Assembly: GCF_000219625.1 (NCBI RefSeq)
Contig: NC_018203.1
Location: 62,001-126,000 of the forward strand
Reading direction: 5' to 3'
Length of the DNA stretch: 64,000 bases
Source of the DNA: Zymoseptoria tritici IPO323
Lineage: Eukaryota > Ascomycota > Dothideomycetes > Mycosphaerellales > Mycosphaerellaceae
Made by a program: the position numbers and the translations under genes. The notes under the pieces were generated by a model. That model did no database searches. It saw only the letters and a list, made by a program, of their open reading frames with translations, and was not told where the DNA came from. Numbering within the stretch: the first letter of the stretch is position 1; each line of letters begins with the position of its first letter. Of the stretch, positions 1-11,871 are shown piece after piece.

Positions 1-512
1 CACCGTTTCACTTGAAGGCTCGTTATTATTACATAACTCGCTCGTTTCAGTTAGTCTATATAGCTTAAGGGCCTTCGCCCTCATAAATCAGTATTATTCT
101 TTTTCCGCTTTTTGATCAGCCTTAGACGCCCGGGTCTGATTGAAGTCGTCTATTTCGTGAGCAAGGATGTGTCGGATGAAGGTGCACGCTGTTCATAAGT
201 CCGTGTTTTTCAGGTCCAATTCTGTGCCCATACGAGTCGCCACACAGTGATGGACTGAATCGACTGCCCGATGAATTATTGTCGATAGTGGATGCGAATT
301 GAAGCCCATCGCTCGTCGCTTAGCAGGTCGCTGAAGTCTTTCAGCCAATCGGATGCTTCCGCCGAGCTGTGCGCAATTGAAAGTCGCAGGCACTCGCGAA
401 CTTCGACTGCGTTCTTCTCACTCACATCACGACATCACCATCATGTTCTCCCGCAATCACAACTATACAGGCATCATCTGACACCTATGCAAGGGTGCGA
501 TCGGCCTGTACC
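1..512. other. 5' flank without a recognisable gene
   Basis: No open frame here has coding character. The stretch from about 290 to 512 is presumably the promoter and leader of the phosphotransferase gene that starts at 513. No clear TATA element was identified. Confidence 0.4.
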
Positions 513-2183
513 ATGTTCTCACGAATCAAAAATGTGTTCAAGCGCTCCGTCGCCTCACGAGTGTCTGGGCGCTGCCTTTCGATCGATCATGACCCGGAAT
601 CGCTTTACAGGTACTCTTCTGGACGCTGGCTCTGGAGAGAGGAGCTACAAATGGCATGTCGATGGCGGAAGTTCAACACCACGGAACTCGCACAGGCTGC
701 GGCGCCGGCTGCAGGGTCACGATCCTGTGTAAAACTGGCCAAGCTATCCGAGGGTAGCTTCAACAAAGCATTCCTGCTCACCATGGACGATGGCAAGGAG
801 ATCATCGCCAAAATACCCAACCCCAATGCAGGCTATGAGCATTTCACCACCGCGAGCGAAGTGGCAACCATGGATTACGCGCGGAACATCCTTGGTGTTC
901 CTGTACCTCAAGTCTACGCTTGGAATTCGTCTGCAGACAATCCTGTTGGCGCGGAGTACATTTTGATGGAAAAGTGCCCGGGGATCGAACTGCACAAGGT
1001 CTGGGACACGATTACTGATCGCCAAAAAGCTGCCATCATCCACAGACTGGTGAGCTATGAAGCTGCGTTTGTGTCATTGGAACTTCCCATGTACGGGAGC
1101 CTGTACTATGCGAAGGACCTCGATTCCACGAACCGTGATCACTGTATCCTTCCACCGTCGGCCAAAGACACGAGACTCTCGGCATTTGCTATCGGCCCAA
1201 CTACGGACAGAAATTTCTTTGATCACGGCAGGGCTGGCGCTACGGCAAATCAAGGACCTTGGGCCACGGTCGAAGAATACAACGTCGCGATTGCCGAGCG
1301 TGAAAAAGCCTGTCTGCAGAGGTCATCACAATTTCCAGACCCGCAGGGATTCTACAACGGCCCGGGACAATACCAGCAGATCTCCAGAACGAAGCTGCAG
1401 ACCCTGCAAGATTTTGAGAAAGTGGCTCAGTATCTGAAGCCAACGGATCCAATCCTCTCCAAGCCAGTCTTCTGGCATACTGATCTACACTGGGACAACA
1501 TATTCGTCGACGAGAACGACCCGACAGTAATCACAGCCATCATCGACTGGCAGGCAGTACACGTCGCTCCACTCTTCGCACAAGCCCGACATCCGACTTT
1601 TCTCGAATTCGATGGCGAAATCCCAGACACTTTTGATGCGGACGCCATCAAGCTGCCCGACAACTTCGAAGATCTCAGCGAAGAAGAGCAGCACGCTGCG
1701 AAAAAACTGCGCGGTGCGCAAATATTGTGGAAGCTGTACGAAGTTGAGCTCATCTGCCAATGTGACGACATCAACCGGGCTATTCGCTTCGGCAAAGGCC
1801 TGCTCGGTCGATTGCCCAGTCTTGCAGGCAACATTTTCAGCGATGGCGAGCTACTCGTCCAGGACCTCCTGATGAGTCTACAGCAGGAATGGAGTCAGGT
1901 TGTGGACGATCCCGTCGCCAACCCCTGCCCGCTGTCATTCGCAGATGCGGACAAAACAGCCCATGATGAACAATTTGTGCTCTGGACGCAAAGCATTGAG
2001 CTGATGACTGACTTTTTGACGAGTATTGGCGGATATCGTGGCTGGGACGGCTCAGTATCGCATGAACAATACAACACAGCAAAAGAGCATATGAGATTGT
2101 ACAAGGAAGACTTCATTTCACGGCATTCGTCAACAGAGGCGGAGAGGACAAGATGGCTGGAGGTCTGGCCTTTTCCAGACTGA
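513..2183 (+). CDS. AIM9-like mitochondrial phosphotransferase (APH/choline-kinase fold)
   Basis: Single-exon gene of 556 aa. The first ATG in frame is at 513; the frame is open upstream only from a GTG, so 513 is chosen. The N-terminus (MFSRIKNVFKRSVASRV) is basic and amphipathic, like a mitochondrial presequence. YRYSSGRWLWREE near residue 32 is typical of fungal AIM9 / phosphotransferase-family proteins. GSFNKAFLL followed by IIAKIPNP supplies the nucleotide loop and the ATP-binding lysine (about K100). HTDLHWDN at 322-329 is the Brenner motif with the catalytic Asp at D324 and a metal-binding Asn at N329. IIDWQ with D345 is the second metal-binding Asp. All key residues are present and length is normal for the family, so the gene looks functional. 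Yeast AIM9 is linked to mitochondrial inheritance; the substrate is unknown. It could equally be an uncharacterised small-molecule kinase of the same fold. Confidence 0.9.
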   Translation: MFSRIKNVFKRSVASRVSGRCLSIDHDPESLYRYSSGRWLWREELQMACRWRKFNTTELAQAAAPAAGSRSCVKLAKLSEGSFNKAFLLTMDDGKEIIAKIPNPNAGYEHFTTASEVATMDYARNILGVPVPQVYAWNSSADNPVGAEYILMEKCPGIELHKVWDTITDRQKAAIIHRLVSYEAAFVSLELPMYGSLYYAKDLDSTNRDHCILPPSAKDTRLSAFAIGPTTDRNFFDHGRAGATANQGPWATVEEYNVAIAEREKACLQRSSQFPDPQGFYNGPGQYQQISRTKLQTLQDFEKVAQYLKPTDPILSKPVFWHTDLHWDNIFVDENDPTVITAIIDWQAVHVAPLFAQARHPTFLEFDGEIPDTFDADAIKLPDNFEDLSEEEQHAAKKLRGAQILWKLYEVELICQCDDINRAIRFGKGLLGRLPSLAGNIFSDGELLVQDLLMSLQQEWSQVVDDPVANPCPLSFADADKTAHDEQFVLWTQSIELMTDFLTSIGGYRGWDGSVSHEQYNTAKEHMRLYKEDFISRHSSTEAERTRWLEVWPFPD

Positions 2184-4276
2184 GGGCATTAGTTTCGGCC
2201 CTACCGCCGCCGAACATATTCATCCTCAACGACACCTTCACCGGAAGACAAATGTCAGCGTTCCACGCCGCCTCGACGTTGTTGACAGCGTAGGAGCTTC
2301 GTCGCCTACAATGTCACGCGATCGCGCAAGCCGCTACCTATACTACCAGATCCGGAGATGAGCGAACAACAGAGGAGCTTGATAGAGGATCATTGCAATT
2401 CCGCGGAGCACTCCACACGCGTGCGAACACATCCGAACGACCACCTCGGACGACCACCTGGGACGACCACCTTGGACGGTCACATTCGAGATCCCACCAC
2501 ATCACGCCGTCGGACGACGAAGCCCGCGCTTCCTCACCTATGCGGCTCTTCGAATAGCGGGACATCTCCTCGCCAACTTTGGCTCATAGGTACAGTCCCG
2601 AGCGATTACTTTACGGTGAAGTCCGGCCGCATGCGTAGGTACCATGTCAATGCATTGCGAAGGAGCGGTCAGACACTTCCTGCTAATCCGAGAGAGCTGT
2701 CGTTCGATGAGGCCCAGGCTATGCTGTATATCACCATGCCCTCCAAAGGCGCTTGCAGATACACTTACTCTACGCGGAGCAGAAGCTGTCGCATGTGAAG
2801 TTCGGCAGTGGGATCTTGTCATCTGGTTCCAAGACAAAGCAGACCCTGGACACAGTAGTGGGCATCCACCTGCGACTTACACAGACGGAGCGGATTGGGA
2901 CATATGGCATGGCCTGTCAGGAGCGCATCGAAGCGGCCGGTTGTTGAGCACCTACACAGCCTACCGATTGTTTTGGACAGGCAACTAATACGTACGGCAC
3001 AACAGGTCGGCACCGCGTCTGCGAGGGCAACCTCACACCTGCAGCTTGAACATCAGCATCTCGCCGCCAGTCTGGACACCAACCGATCGCCGCCACCGGA
3101 TGCTCAGCAACACGTCTCCAGCGATCTCATCGTGCTTCACACTGACCGCTTGATTCATCGTGGTTTCGTCCCAGCACGACACATGTCGATACCACTCGAC
3201 ACTCCTTCCGCTTCCTTGCAGTACCTTACTCTCGGCTTCTTGTCCTTCGGCCGCCGCCTCGGTACCATCCTCACTATGTAACAAAGCAAAGTCGCCGCCT
3301 TTGGCCGTTGCAGCGCACTACGAAAACAACGCCAGGACTGTGCACCCACTCTCAGAGTCCCTCTGTCTCGTGCTGCAAGCGCTTCCAACACCACTTCTGA
3401 TCCGATCCGTGCAACGCCTTCTGCCTCGTGACGACCAGCAAGAGTTTCACTTCGCCTCGCACTTTACGCCAAGTAGCCCTCAACCAAGCTCGCAGCCGCC
3501 CACGGCCTACGAAGAGTTGAGAGACGGAAGTCCATGGACTCAAGGTCGGCCTCGCAACATATACGACTCGAACACGAATTGCATCTTTTCAAGGATCGCC
3601 GTGTGCACCTGAACTTGAATCGTGTTCAGCATGGCCGCAACAGCTGGCGCTTGTACGGCCCCGTTCCAATAACGAGCAGGCTCGTATGACAGTCACGACA
3701 AGCGTGTGCGCCTCCAGAAGCAACTCCACGACCCTTGATACCATTCCCGATGCCACCGCGTTCTCGAAACTCGCCGTCAATACAGCCTGCGCTGCCTCCA
3801 CTGCCGCCAGCAGCATCGCCCTTTATTTGGCGCCATAGACTTCACCGACCAGCTTGATCACCGCCACACCATCTACAGCGTGATCAAGCCTACTGCGCGC
3901 GCTCAGGGTCCCCCAACGTCCACCATCTGCGCCAAGAGCAAGAGCAAGAGCATGAACGATGTCACCTCCGAGACCCTCATACAAGACACCTTCCGCGTCG
4001 CCTGCGTTGGCTGCCTGCGCATGCCTTCGTGCTCCTCAATGGGCTCATTCACCTCTATGACATGACCTCCGGGCGCTCCACTAGCAACTTCACCACCCTC
4101 AGCGGTACGATTGGTCGACTCTACCACCATCCGGGCCTCACCACCGAGCAATCCAGCGAACCTTCATCACACTCAGCGATATCAGCCCTCACAGGCCTTC
4201 GCGGACCGAGACATTTCTCAGCAATCGTCGTTCTCACTACCACCGGTAACACCGAACCAAAACAGACAATGCCAAA
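2184..4276. other. Decayed non-coding region with coding-like scraps
   Basis: About 2 kb of normal-composition DNA. Short frames in several registers look locally protein-like, for example on the plus strand at 2590-2800 and 3840-4280, but they shift frame repeatedly and match nothing I recognise. This looks like one or more degraded genes. The 8-bp target site of the hAT transposon lies at its right edge. Confidence 0.4.
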
Positions 4277-4284
4277 CGGTCATC

Positions 4285-4306
4285 CAGTGTGGTGAACAAT
4301 CAATCC
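4285..4306 (+). repeat. hAT left terminal inverted repeat
   Basis: 22 bp starting CAGTGTGGTGAACAATCAAT, the exact reverse complement of 8274-8295. It abuts the 8-bp target duplication CGGTCATC on its outer side. Confidence 0.95.
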
Positions 4307-5359
4307 ACTAATCCCCGAAGGGGGTAGATTGATTAATTGCCACCATGGTGAGGATTAATTAATTGGTATCTACAATGCCAGTCGTTTAGATTAATTAATT
4401 GATTAATTAATCCATGGCATTGGTTAATCCGGTGGATTGGTAGATTAGAAATGGATTAGTAGATTAGCAATAGATTAAGGGATTAACCGGATTAAGGACT
4501 TCTGCCTGCTGCAGGCACCGCCGGAGGCCAGCTCGCCGTAGGCGGAGCGATTTTGACGGATTAGTTAATCTAAACATAGCCGGATTAGTTAATCCGAGTG
4601 GTTTAAGGGTGTTGTTAGCGTTAGTAAGGGTAGTGTTGTTATAAAGGTGTAGGTTAGGGTTAATTCGAAGAAGTTGTAAACCTAAGCTTAAACCCTAATT
4701 GCGGAGCCTTATAAATCTATTAATTCTATTAGTCGGGGAGTAGCTAAAACGCGGGGACTCCGCGCATATACTAGCGTAGAGCCGCATTTTAGCTCTAAAC
4801 TAGTCCGCTCTAACTTTATATACTTCTTAATACTAGATTTCTCTAGTAAGGAATCCGTATACTATGTTTTATATAAGCGCTTTACTAAGATCTCGAATAG
4901 CGCTTTCCTATAAAAAAAGAATAAGTATTATCGGGTATATAGTTATAGAGTTATCGAGTCTAGAATTCTAGGAAGGTTTTAAGATCTAAGATTAAACTTT
5001 TAGCTATAGTAATCTCTCGACATTTAATAACTAAATAGCTATAATACTAACTTTATTCTTAATACTTACTATATCGATATAGTTTTTAATTTATATTTAA
5101 GCGTAGATCTCGCGCTTTCTAATAAACTACTTCTCGCCGTATTAGTATATTAGGATTATATTTAAATAGTTACCGTAATATATTAACGATACTAGCGTCG
5201 GAGATACTAAGCCGCACCGTTAAACTCTAATTCTCGAGCCTTATTCCTTCCTTTACGACTATTAATACTATTATAATGTCCTTCTTTATAGGGCGCCTAT
5301 TATCCTCGCGCGTTACCGATATTACCAACGTCGACGATACCGACCTCGAGAGCGCTCTA

Positions 5360-7920
5360 ACCGTATCGCTCGCCGCCTCCGAGGTACTAATCCCTACCGA
5401 GTTCTAACGTACGAACGACTACGATAGTGTTATAGTAGAAGCACCGGCTCCTATACCGATCTATAGCTACGAGGGCCTTAATCTTACTCGCTACTCGCTT
5501 AAGGGATATACTATTACTATATCCTTACTTAATAAGGACTTATAGGTATAGAAGTATAGCTATCGGCTAAATAAGATTAAGGATAACAAATAACTCGAAT
5601 ACTAGCTCTATAGGACGTACTATTAAGTACGCTCGAGCGTCCCTTATAGATACTAGACTAGCTCTTAAACGAGTAGCTCTAGTAAATATATAAAAGAGGC
5701 GTATAGGATTAATCGTAATAGACCGATTACCGTAGTATGTTTAGCCTTACCGAAGAAGCGGAAGGTTACTAATCTCTTTAGTCTACCTAAAGAGACTAAC
5801 TATATTACTATTAGTCGCTTCGCGGCTACGTTTAATACCGGTCGATTTAAGAGTAATCTATTACGGTAGATTATCTTCTACTACATCCCCTTCCGTAAGG
5901 TCGATAACGAGTACTAGCGTTTAATACTTATTAACCTAAACCCTCTTATTTAGAACTTATTACCGGATTATACGACTATAAGTCGCTAGATATATAAGGC
6001 GTACAATAGCTATCTCGGCGTAATTACTAAGCTACTCGTAACAGCGATTAGACTTATTTACTTCTTAATAGATATATAGACGTTAAAGAATAGTATTACG
6101 CTCGCTAGCCTTATTATATACTTTATCGATAATAGCGGTAAACTCTAGAACTTCGTACTCGGCCTACCTACTTACTATAGTACTTATAGTAGAGTTAATA
6201 TTACTAAAACGACTAGTTTAATTATCTACTAGTTCTCGATTCCTCGCGGCTCTATTAGCTACTTCTATAGCGACAACGTAGCTAATAACGACACTTATAT
6301 AGCCGCTCTCGTAGTAGAGTTTAACTTCGACGCTATTAAGCGACGACTACGCTATGTCGGCTATATCCTTAACCTCGTAGCTAAGGCCCTTATAGTCGGA
6401 TATACTAGCGACGACGACGTACTCGAGCTAGAGCTAGACCGAGATAGTAAGGAAGAGCGTAAACAACTCCTTACGTAGCGGCGTAAGGGACTAGTTAGTA
6501 AACTCTATAACCTTGTTACCTACATCCTTTAGTCGACTTAGCGTAAGGAGCTACTCGCTTCGCTATAGACGGAGCCGTATATTAACTATATTATTAAGGT
6601 AAGGATCTACCGTCTTATCCGTAACAACGACATAAGGTAGAATAGTATATATACTATAATTAAACGCGCTCTTATACTCCGAGAGGCACTAGACGCCTTC
6701 GTATAGCTCGAGGTTAATAAATAGACGGCTTATAAGGTTTATAAACGTATAATAAATATCGCTACTTCTACTAATACTATATCTCGTAGAATGCCTACGA
6801 CTATAAGAATAGCTATAAGCCTATAAATTAGCGTCCGGCTAAGCGAGAGCGTCTATACCTTCTTAATAACCGACTCTCGTATAAGGACTAGCGTATATTA
6901 TAGTAATACTATACCCTCTTAAAGCCCTTAGCTATAGCTACTCTTCGACTTTAAGGTACGGTTAGACGGCATAGTTAGATATAGCTTATGTTACTAGTTC
7001 TTAAGAAGTTACTTACTTACTTCGAGGACAACAAACGTATATATAACGTCGACAACGCTATAGAGGTTATTATATAGTTTCCTAAGGCGGTAGAGCTAAA
7101 CTAAGAGTAGCACTTCCGCGCTAATATTAACCTCGCGTAGAAGAAGCTAGATGCCTACTATACCCTTATAGACAATACGCCGGTCTATGTCGCCGTGGTC
7201 GTTCTTTATCCGCGCTATAATATAGCTTAGTTAAGGAAGTAATAGAGTAGTAGAACGGCGTAGATCGCTTACGTAGAAGCTAAATTAAAGGCTATATAGG
7301 CTAACTATTTATAGAAGCTAGACATCTTTAACGGCGACGACGATACGATTACGCCCTTATAGTTAGTATTATAACTATAACCTCGTATAACCGGTAGACG
7401 ATATAACCGAGTCCTTAACTAAGAGCCGTCCGACTTCGTAGCTATAGCCGGTAGTAGTAACGAAGAACGAGCTAAGGAGCGGCAAACGGTAGTAATACTC
7501 GATAAGTAATAGTTACTTTATATAAGCCTTAACTCTAACTACTATATCGACGACCCCTACGCGTAGTAGTAGAAGAAGCGCTTCGAATAGCCTTAATTAA
7601 TACGTATAGCATTAGATATCCTTATAACGCCGCCGATAAGCGATAAGCTAGAGCGTCTATTTAGCGCGACCGGACTTATAGTTACTAACCGCCGTAACCG
7701 CCTTAAAGAAGATACTATTGCCGCTTTAGCCTTACTACGAAGCTAGACTCGTAAAGGTGCTATATTATAGGCTTAGTTTAAGCCGGAAGTTATACTAGTA
7801 GACGTAATAGCCGGATAATATAGTTACTAAGAGCCTTACTAAGAGCCTTACTACGAGCCTTACTAACAATACCTCTACCGCGCATACTACTATAAACATA
7901 AACGCGGCTAAGTTATAAAA
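5360..7920 (+). pseudogene. hAT transposase relic destroyed by RIP
   Basis: Reading through stops on the plus strand recovers the domain order of a fungal hAT transposase. A BED-like zinc finger is at about 5605-5705: in LYRTYY...KYIKEAYRI the ligand positions all read Tyr, as expected if TGY and CAY codons became TAY by RIP. RLRYVGYILNLVAKAL is at about 6340-6400 and RWNSIYTIIKRAL at about 6635-6680, both typical hAT core blocks. The C-terminal dimerisation signature ERLFSATGLIVTNRRNRLKE is at about 7650-7710. Dozens of in-frame TAG/TAA codons replace Gln and Trp. The gene cannot make a protein. The family assignment is secure; exact start and stop are not recoverable. Confidence 0.88.
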
Positions 7921-8273
7921 ACTAAAGGAGTATCTAGCCTTCTTATTAGCCGACCGTTTAATAGTAGATTCGTCGTTTCTAGCTCCTATACGAGTCGTTT
8001 ACGCGAGTAAGAGATATACGGTAGCGTGCTCGAATCTACCGCCGAGCGGAGGTGTCGATTCTATGTTGTATATAGCTATATCCCTTAATCTAGCTATTTC
8101 CTTTAATCTACTAATCTATTACTAATCTACTAATCTATCTAACAACACCACCAATTAATTAATCCGTTAATCTATGCTTAACATAAGGATTGGTGGATTA
8201 ACACCCCTGCAATGCTAAGCAATAGCGAGGATTAATTAATAGATTGGTCAATCCGGTAGATTGGTCAATCCAA

Positions 8274-8295
8274 GGATTGATTGTTCACCACACTG
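8274..8295 (-). repeat. hAT right terminal inverted repeat
   Basis: Exact inverse copy of the left 22-bp TIR, followed by the second copy of the 8-bp target duplication at 8296-8303. Confidence 0.95.
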
Positions 8296-8303
8296 CGGTC
8301 ATC

Positions 8304-9034
8304 GTCGTCAAGACCTTCAGGATCGGCCTCTCCCACCTACAAGACCAAAGTATTGCCAATCTCGCGCTGCCACTGTTCGCATTGCCTTGGTTTCTCGGTT
8401 CGATCGGTCGTTTCTTCGATGTCAGACGCTGCTGTAGATGGATCCAGAGAGTCAAAAGCTTCTTCAATGCGAGATTAGCAAGCCTTTTGATGGCTGTGTT
8501 GGCCACGCCGGCTGTTTTGTCGGCATCGCCGCTCCACAAAAATCCACCGCCCTGCCGAATACCATGTGTGTGACGACCGCTGCGTGATCAGGAGATTCGT
8601 CTACGGCCACCCGTTATTGATGGGCGAACTCACTCCGCTGCGCGCCCGTTACTCTCGACAGTGCATCGGTTGTCCATCGCACACGACATCTCGTCACCTC
8701 TCGCAGGTCTTCTCTGACCTTATTGTCGTCTGCACCGTTGGCTACACCAGACCAACATCGCCAGTATCCTGGAGCGTGATGCTCAAGACGCTTTCCGAAA
8801 ATACTGTCTAACATCTCGCCTTTGCTCGTCCTCACAAGATTTACTACCACTGCGACATGGAAACGAGGCCTCGATCACTGCGTCAACGACATCAACAACG
8901 CTGCTCCATGAGTCCGTGTTCTCCGTCAACGTCCAACGAGGATTGAAATTATGTTTCTGGGCCTACTTTGTGACAGTTGAGGCTGCTTCTCCAGAATATA
9001 CCATAATCTGCGAGTCAGGGAGCCTCATCTTTGC
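8304..9034. other. Non-coding or decayed DNA between the hAT element and the peptidase relic
   Basis: Normal base composition with no convincing gene. A minus-strand frame at 8614-8850 is open for 78 codons but has no recognisable motif. The sequence resumes the interrupted target of the hAT insertion. Confidence 0.35.
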
Positions 9035-9765
9035 TCAATGCTCTCCATAGCCAGTATATCTGCAAGTCAAGCCGTCGTCGCCATCAATGCTGCAATCTGC
9101 TACATCATACCCATCCTGCACCATGTCCACCATCGTTGCACCCTTGATCCCGCTCACGCTCTTCTTATGCTGTGTGTACTCGGCCGCGATAAACTCCACG
9201 GGCGTGAACTTCGCAAAGGGCTTCGGTCCGAAGCCAGAATCGTCTTCGACGATCCATTCAGCACTTGTGAGACAAAGCGAGGGCTCATTCGTAAAGGTTT
9301 TTGATGCTGTTTGGCCGGTGGCCTCGTTCTGAATGTACGTTGTCCCGCCTGTCTTCCCGTTTGCTACCACGCGTACGAAGATCACATCGCCAGGCTTAAG
9401 CGTAAAGTCGTCGTAGTCGATGGAACCGGTAGGCCACCATTCGGACCAGGCCGAGTATACCGTCTTATCGTTGTCTTGTACCTCCCAGGCGATGCCTTAG
9501 AATGCTTAGTTGCAGTCCACGAAAGGGCAAGCAACTGTATGTTACTTACCGGTCTGGAGGAGCGCATTCTAACATCCGGTGCCGTCGATGCCGACCCAGG
9601 CGGTGCCCGAGTACCACAAACCCTCCTCTGCATGCTTGGGCTTCGAAGCCTCGGGCACGATGAACGATGCACTGACTTCGGTAATCTCTTCGCCGTATTG
9701 GATGGCGCCTGCCCAGTCGGGATACGAGACGTACTGAATATCTCGGGCCTGACGCTGGTGCTCCA
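9035..9765 (-). pseudogene. G1 (eqolisin) glutamic peptidase pseudogene
   Basis: The minus strand encodes most of a secreted acid-acting glutamic peptidase in two exons joined across a 54-bp intron (9496-9549, GTAAGT..AG). Visible blocks are YPDWAGAIQYGEE, SGTAWVGIDGTGC, NALLQTG with the catalytic Gln, YSAWSEWWPTG, GDVIFVRVVANG, and SAEWIVEDD with the catalytic Glu. Both catalytic residues survive. Two defects kill it. There is an in-frame TAG at 9569-9571, between GTGC and NALLQTG, where relatives have Gln; one CAG to TAG change explains it. There is also no signal peptide or propeptide: upstream of SSKSLEHQRQARD the frame hits TGA at about 9785 and no plausible signal exon was found. A sequencing error at the TAG is possible but would not restore the N-terminus. 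Confidence 0.85.
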
Positions 9766-9774
9766 GGGATTTAC

Positions 9775-10500
9775 TTGAACTTGCTCAAGACGAGCAAGGG
9801 CGGTGATCGTTCAATCGAAGTATCCGTCCCGCATCCCATGACCAGTCTATAGAGGAGACGATGAAAGCTGATCTGGAGCTCGCAATGACCCAGGATGTAG
9901 CAGTGCAGTCGTCATCAACGTCCTTGTGTGCGCCAGCCCTTTGTGTGGACCTCGTCCAGCATCATAGCACTATCAGCACGACAGCTTCCGAAACCACTGG
10001 ATGTCTCTGACTGACCCAGGGAAGGCAATTCTCCGAAGACGTCCGCACGTTCCATGTTCCAACTTCCATGCTCCCGCCTGTCACCTTCAGCCATCGGCCG
10101 CCGGCTCGACTACGCCATCACCTTGCGAAACGTTGCGCTGGGACAGAATATACTGCGTGCAAATTCCAATCGACATGGCACAATACAGCTCCAGATGAAG
10201 CTTTTCCTCTCCCTTGCCCGTTCATCTTATGTTCGGACGGACAACTCAAAGCCTACGAGCCGTCGCTCCAAAGGTGACCCTCTATCGGCTCAGGGAATCA
10301 TGCACGGACTGAAAGCTTGAAACTCGAATGCATTTTCCGAACAGAAGATCGAGACAGTTTGGGCGCGAACTTGTCGGTTGATCTGCATGAACGCGAGCTC
10401 GGAGAATCTCCTGAGAACTTGGTCGCGGCCTTTGGGCATCACAGTCTCGTGTCAAACGACATTGCCTTCGAAGCGAAAGCCTTGACGAGCTCAAGAAGAG
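9775..10500. other. No gene seen
   Basis: Upstream of the peptidase relic. It should hold the lost signal/propeptide exon but nothing convincing is readable. Short plus frames at 10001-10320 lack motifs. Confidence 0.3.
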
Positions 10501-10504
10501 GAGT

Positions 10505-10876
10505 CTAAATCAAACTTAACCAGTCCTGCATGAATCTGCGCGCATTCACAAACTCACCTTCAGGCTGACCGTCGTCGTCCGCCAGACGATGCCCTCCCGT
10601 CATTCCCGGGCCTCTCCTCGGCCAGTCCGCGATTTCTTCGCTACCTCTCCACTTAGGGCCTTGGCCTCCGGACTGGCGTAGCGTATGGCGAAGTACTCTT
10701 TCGGCCGTCATTGACAGCGTCGTCCTTTTGGCTGCTAGTCCTCTCGGTTGCTGGCCCTCTCGGTTGCTCGGCCTCTTTCTCACTCGTTTCTGCCATCTTT
10801 TCCGCTCTCTTCTCTCAAAGCATTTCAACTCCCTCGCCGAAGCCGCCAAATCTTCCGCCTCCGCGACAAGCGCCAT
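10505..10876 (-). CDS. Hypothetical orphan protein, possibly one exon of a larger gene
   Basis: A 123-codon frame starting at a true ATG (10876). The first third is Ala/Glu/Arg-rich and helical (AEAEDLAASARELKCFERRE). A sequence near a GTGAGT at about 10549-10554, after the codons for DDGQPE, resembles a splice donor, so the last residues may be intronic. No family is recognised. An overlapping plus-strand frame competes with it, so it may not be real. Confidence 0.3.
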   Translation of the reverse strand: MALVAEAEDLAASARELKCFERRERKRWQKRVRKRPSNREGQQPRGLAAKRTTLSMTAERVLRHTLRQSGGQGPKWRGSEEIADWPRRGPGMTGGHRLADDDGQPEGEFVNARRFMQDWLSLI

Positions 10877-11370
10877 AAAACCACTCCCGCTGATTTCAGC
10901 TCTTCAAGTTCAAATATCTCATGGCACCAGCATCGCGGCATTGCTCACGGCCGGCCATATTCCAGAGAGTACGCCGCATGGCACGAATAGCACAGCAATT
11001 CAAGCTTGGTCTATCAAGAGATGGGATGTGGTTGTGAACGCAGAGACGTCTCCGCGGAGGGGAAGATAGCATTTTTCAGGCCTGAGGCTACCATTTTCTA
11101 CGGCGGGACCACGGAGATCATCCAGCATCTCACACCAAGACATCACCTTCGACATCAAACCCCATCGTCTACAGTACCACCTCACTTCACAGCGCCATGA
11201 AGACAAATGCAAGTCACCACAATGCAAGCCAAGCAAGTCACGACAATGAACGCCATGCATGTCAGTCAAGACAGCCGTATGCGGGCGTCCGACATCGATT
11301 CCAGCCCGAGCAAACAAAGCACCACGACTCACTGCCGCTCTCCATTATCCTTCCTGACACCTGATTGAAA

Positions 11371-11871
11371 ATGGAAGAAATCCTGCTCGTATCGGCAACA
11401 ATTCGTCACGCAGACACCACCCCGCCCACGAAAATGCCCGCCGATGACCTCGCTACCCAACGCGCCCTCTTCTCCCGGTATCACGCCCTCCTCGACACCG
11501 AGACCCTCCTCACCGCCCAACACAACGAAACCACTCGTCGAACCGACCGCCTCGCGCAGCGCAAAGCTCGACTCCTCTCCACTCGCGAAGACCGGCAGGA
11601 ATATGTCTCCGATGATGTGCTCGTCGAGATCGCGCGGGTCTTGGATATCGAGGCCGAAGAGAGCTTGTTGAAAGTCAGGGACCGGACATTGCGGGAGATG
11701 CTTGGCGAGGTGAGACAGGAGGTGGCGCGTTTCTGCAATGAGAAGAGGAGAGGATATTGGCGCCTGCAATGTCAAGATTCGGAAGTTGGATGGAGTGCGA
11801 GGGATCGGAGCATGGCTCTGGGATTGCTTGTTGTTCTCCTGTATGGACTTGCATGGGTTTGTGGGGAGTGA
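11371..11871 (+). CDS. Orphan protein with coiled coil and C-terminal membrane anchor
   Basis: 166 aa; the first ATG is 11371, with an alternative start (MPADDLATQ) at 11434. Residues 20-125 are charged and helical with heptad-like spacing, consistent with a coiled coil. The last 19 residues (MALGLLVVLLYGLAWVCGE) form a hydrophobic segment at the extreme C-terminus, the layout of a tail-anchored membrane protein facing the cytosol. No homologue is recognised. Another plus frame overlaps the 3' end from 11738, so a spliced alternative cannot be excluded. It resembles the 86-aa gene at 13114 in general design only. Confidence 0.55.
   Translation: MEEILLVSATIRHADTTPPTKMPADDLATQRALFSRYHALLDTETLLTAQHNETTRRTDRLAQRKARLLSTREDRQEYVSDDVLVEIARVLDIEAEESLLKVRDRTLREMLGEVRQEVARFCNEKRRGYWRLQCQDSEVGWSARDRSMALGLLVVLLYGLAWVCGE

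Larger units (their letters stand above)
4285..8295 (+). mobile_element. hAT-superfamily DNA transposon, full length, RIP-mutated
   Basis: A 4,011-bp element bounded by perfect 22-bp TIRs beginning CAGTGTGGTGAAC. It is flanked by an exact 8-bp direct repeat CGGTCATC at 4277-4284 and 8296-8303, the target-duplication length typical of hAT elements. Subterminal blocks at both ends carry many GGATTAG / ATTAATTAAT motifs (4313-4560 and 8085-8265 in inverse orientation), plausibly transposase binding sites. The interior is AT-rich, CA/TG-poor and full of TAG/TAA, indicating RIP. The identity is supported by the transposase relic inside. The element is dead; its ends are nevertheless perfectly preserved. 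Confidence 0.93.
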
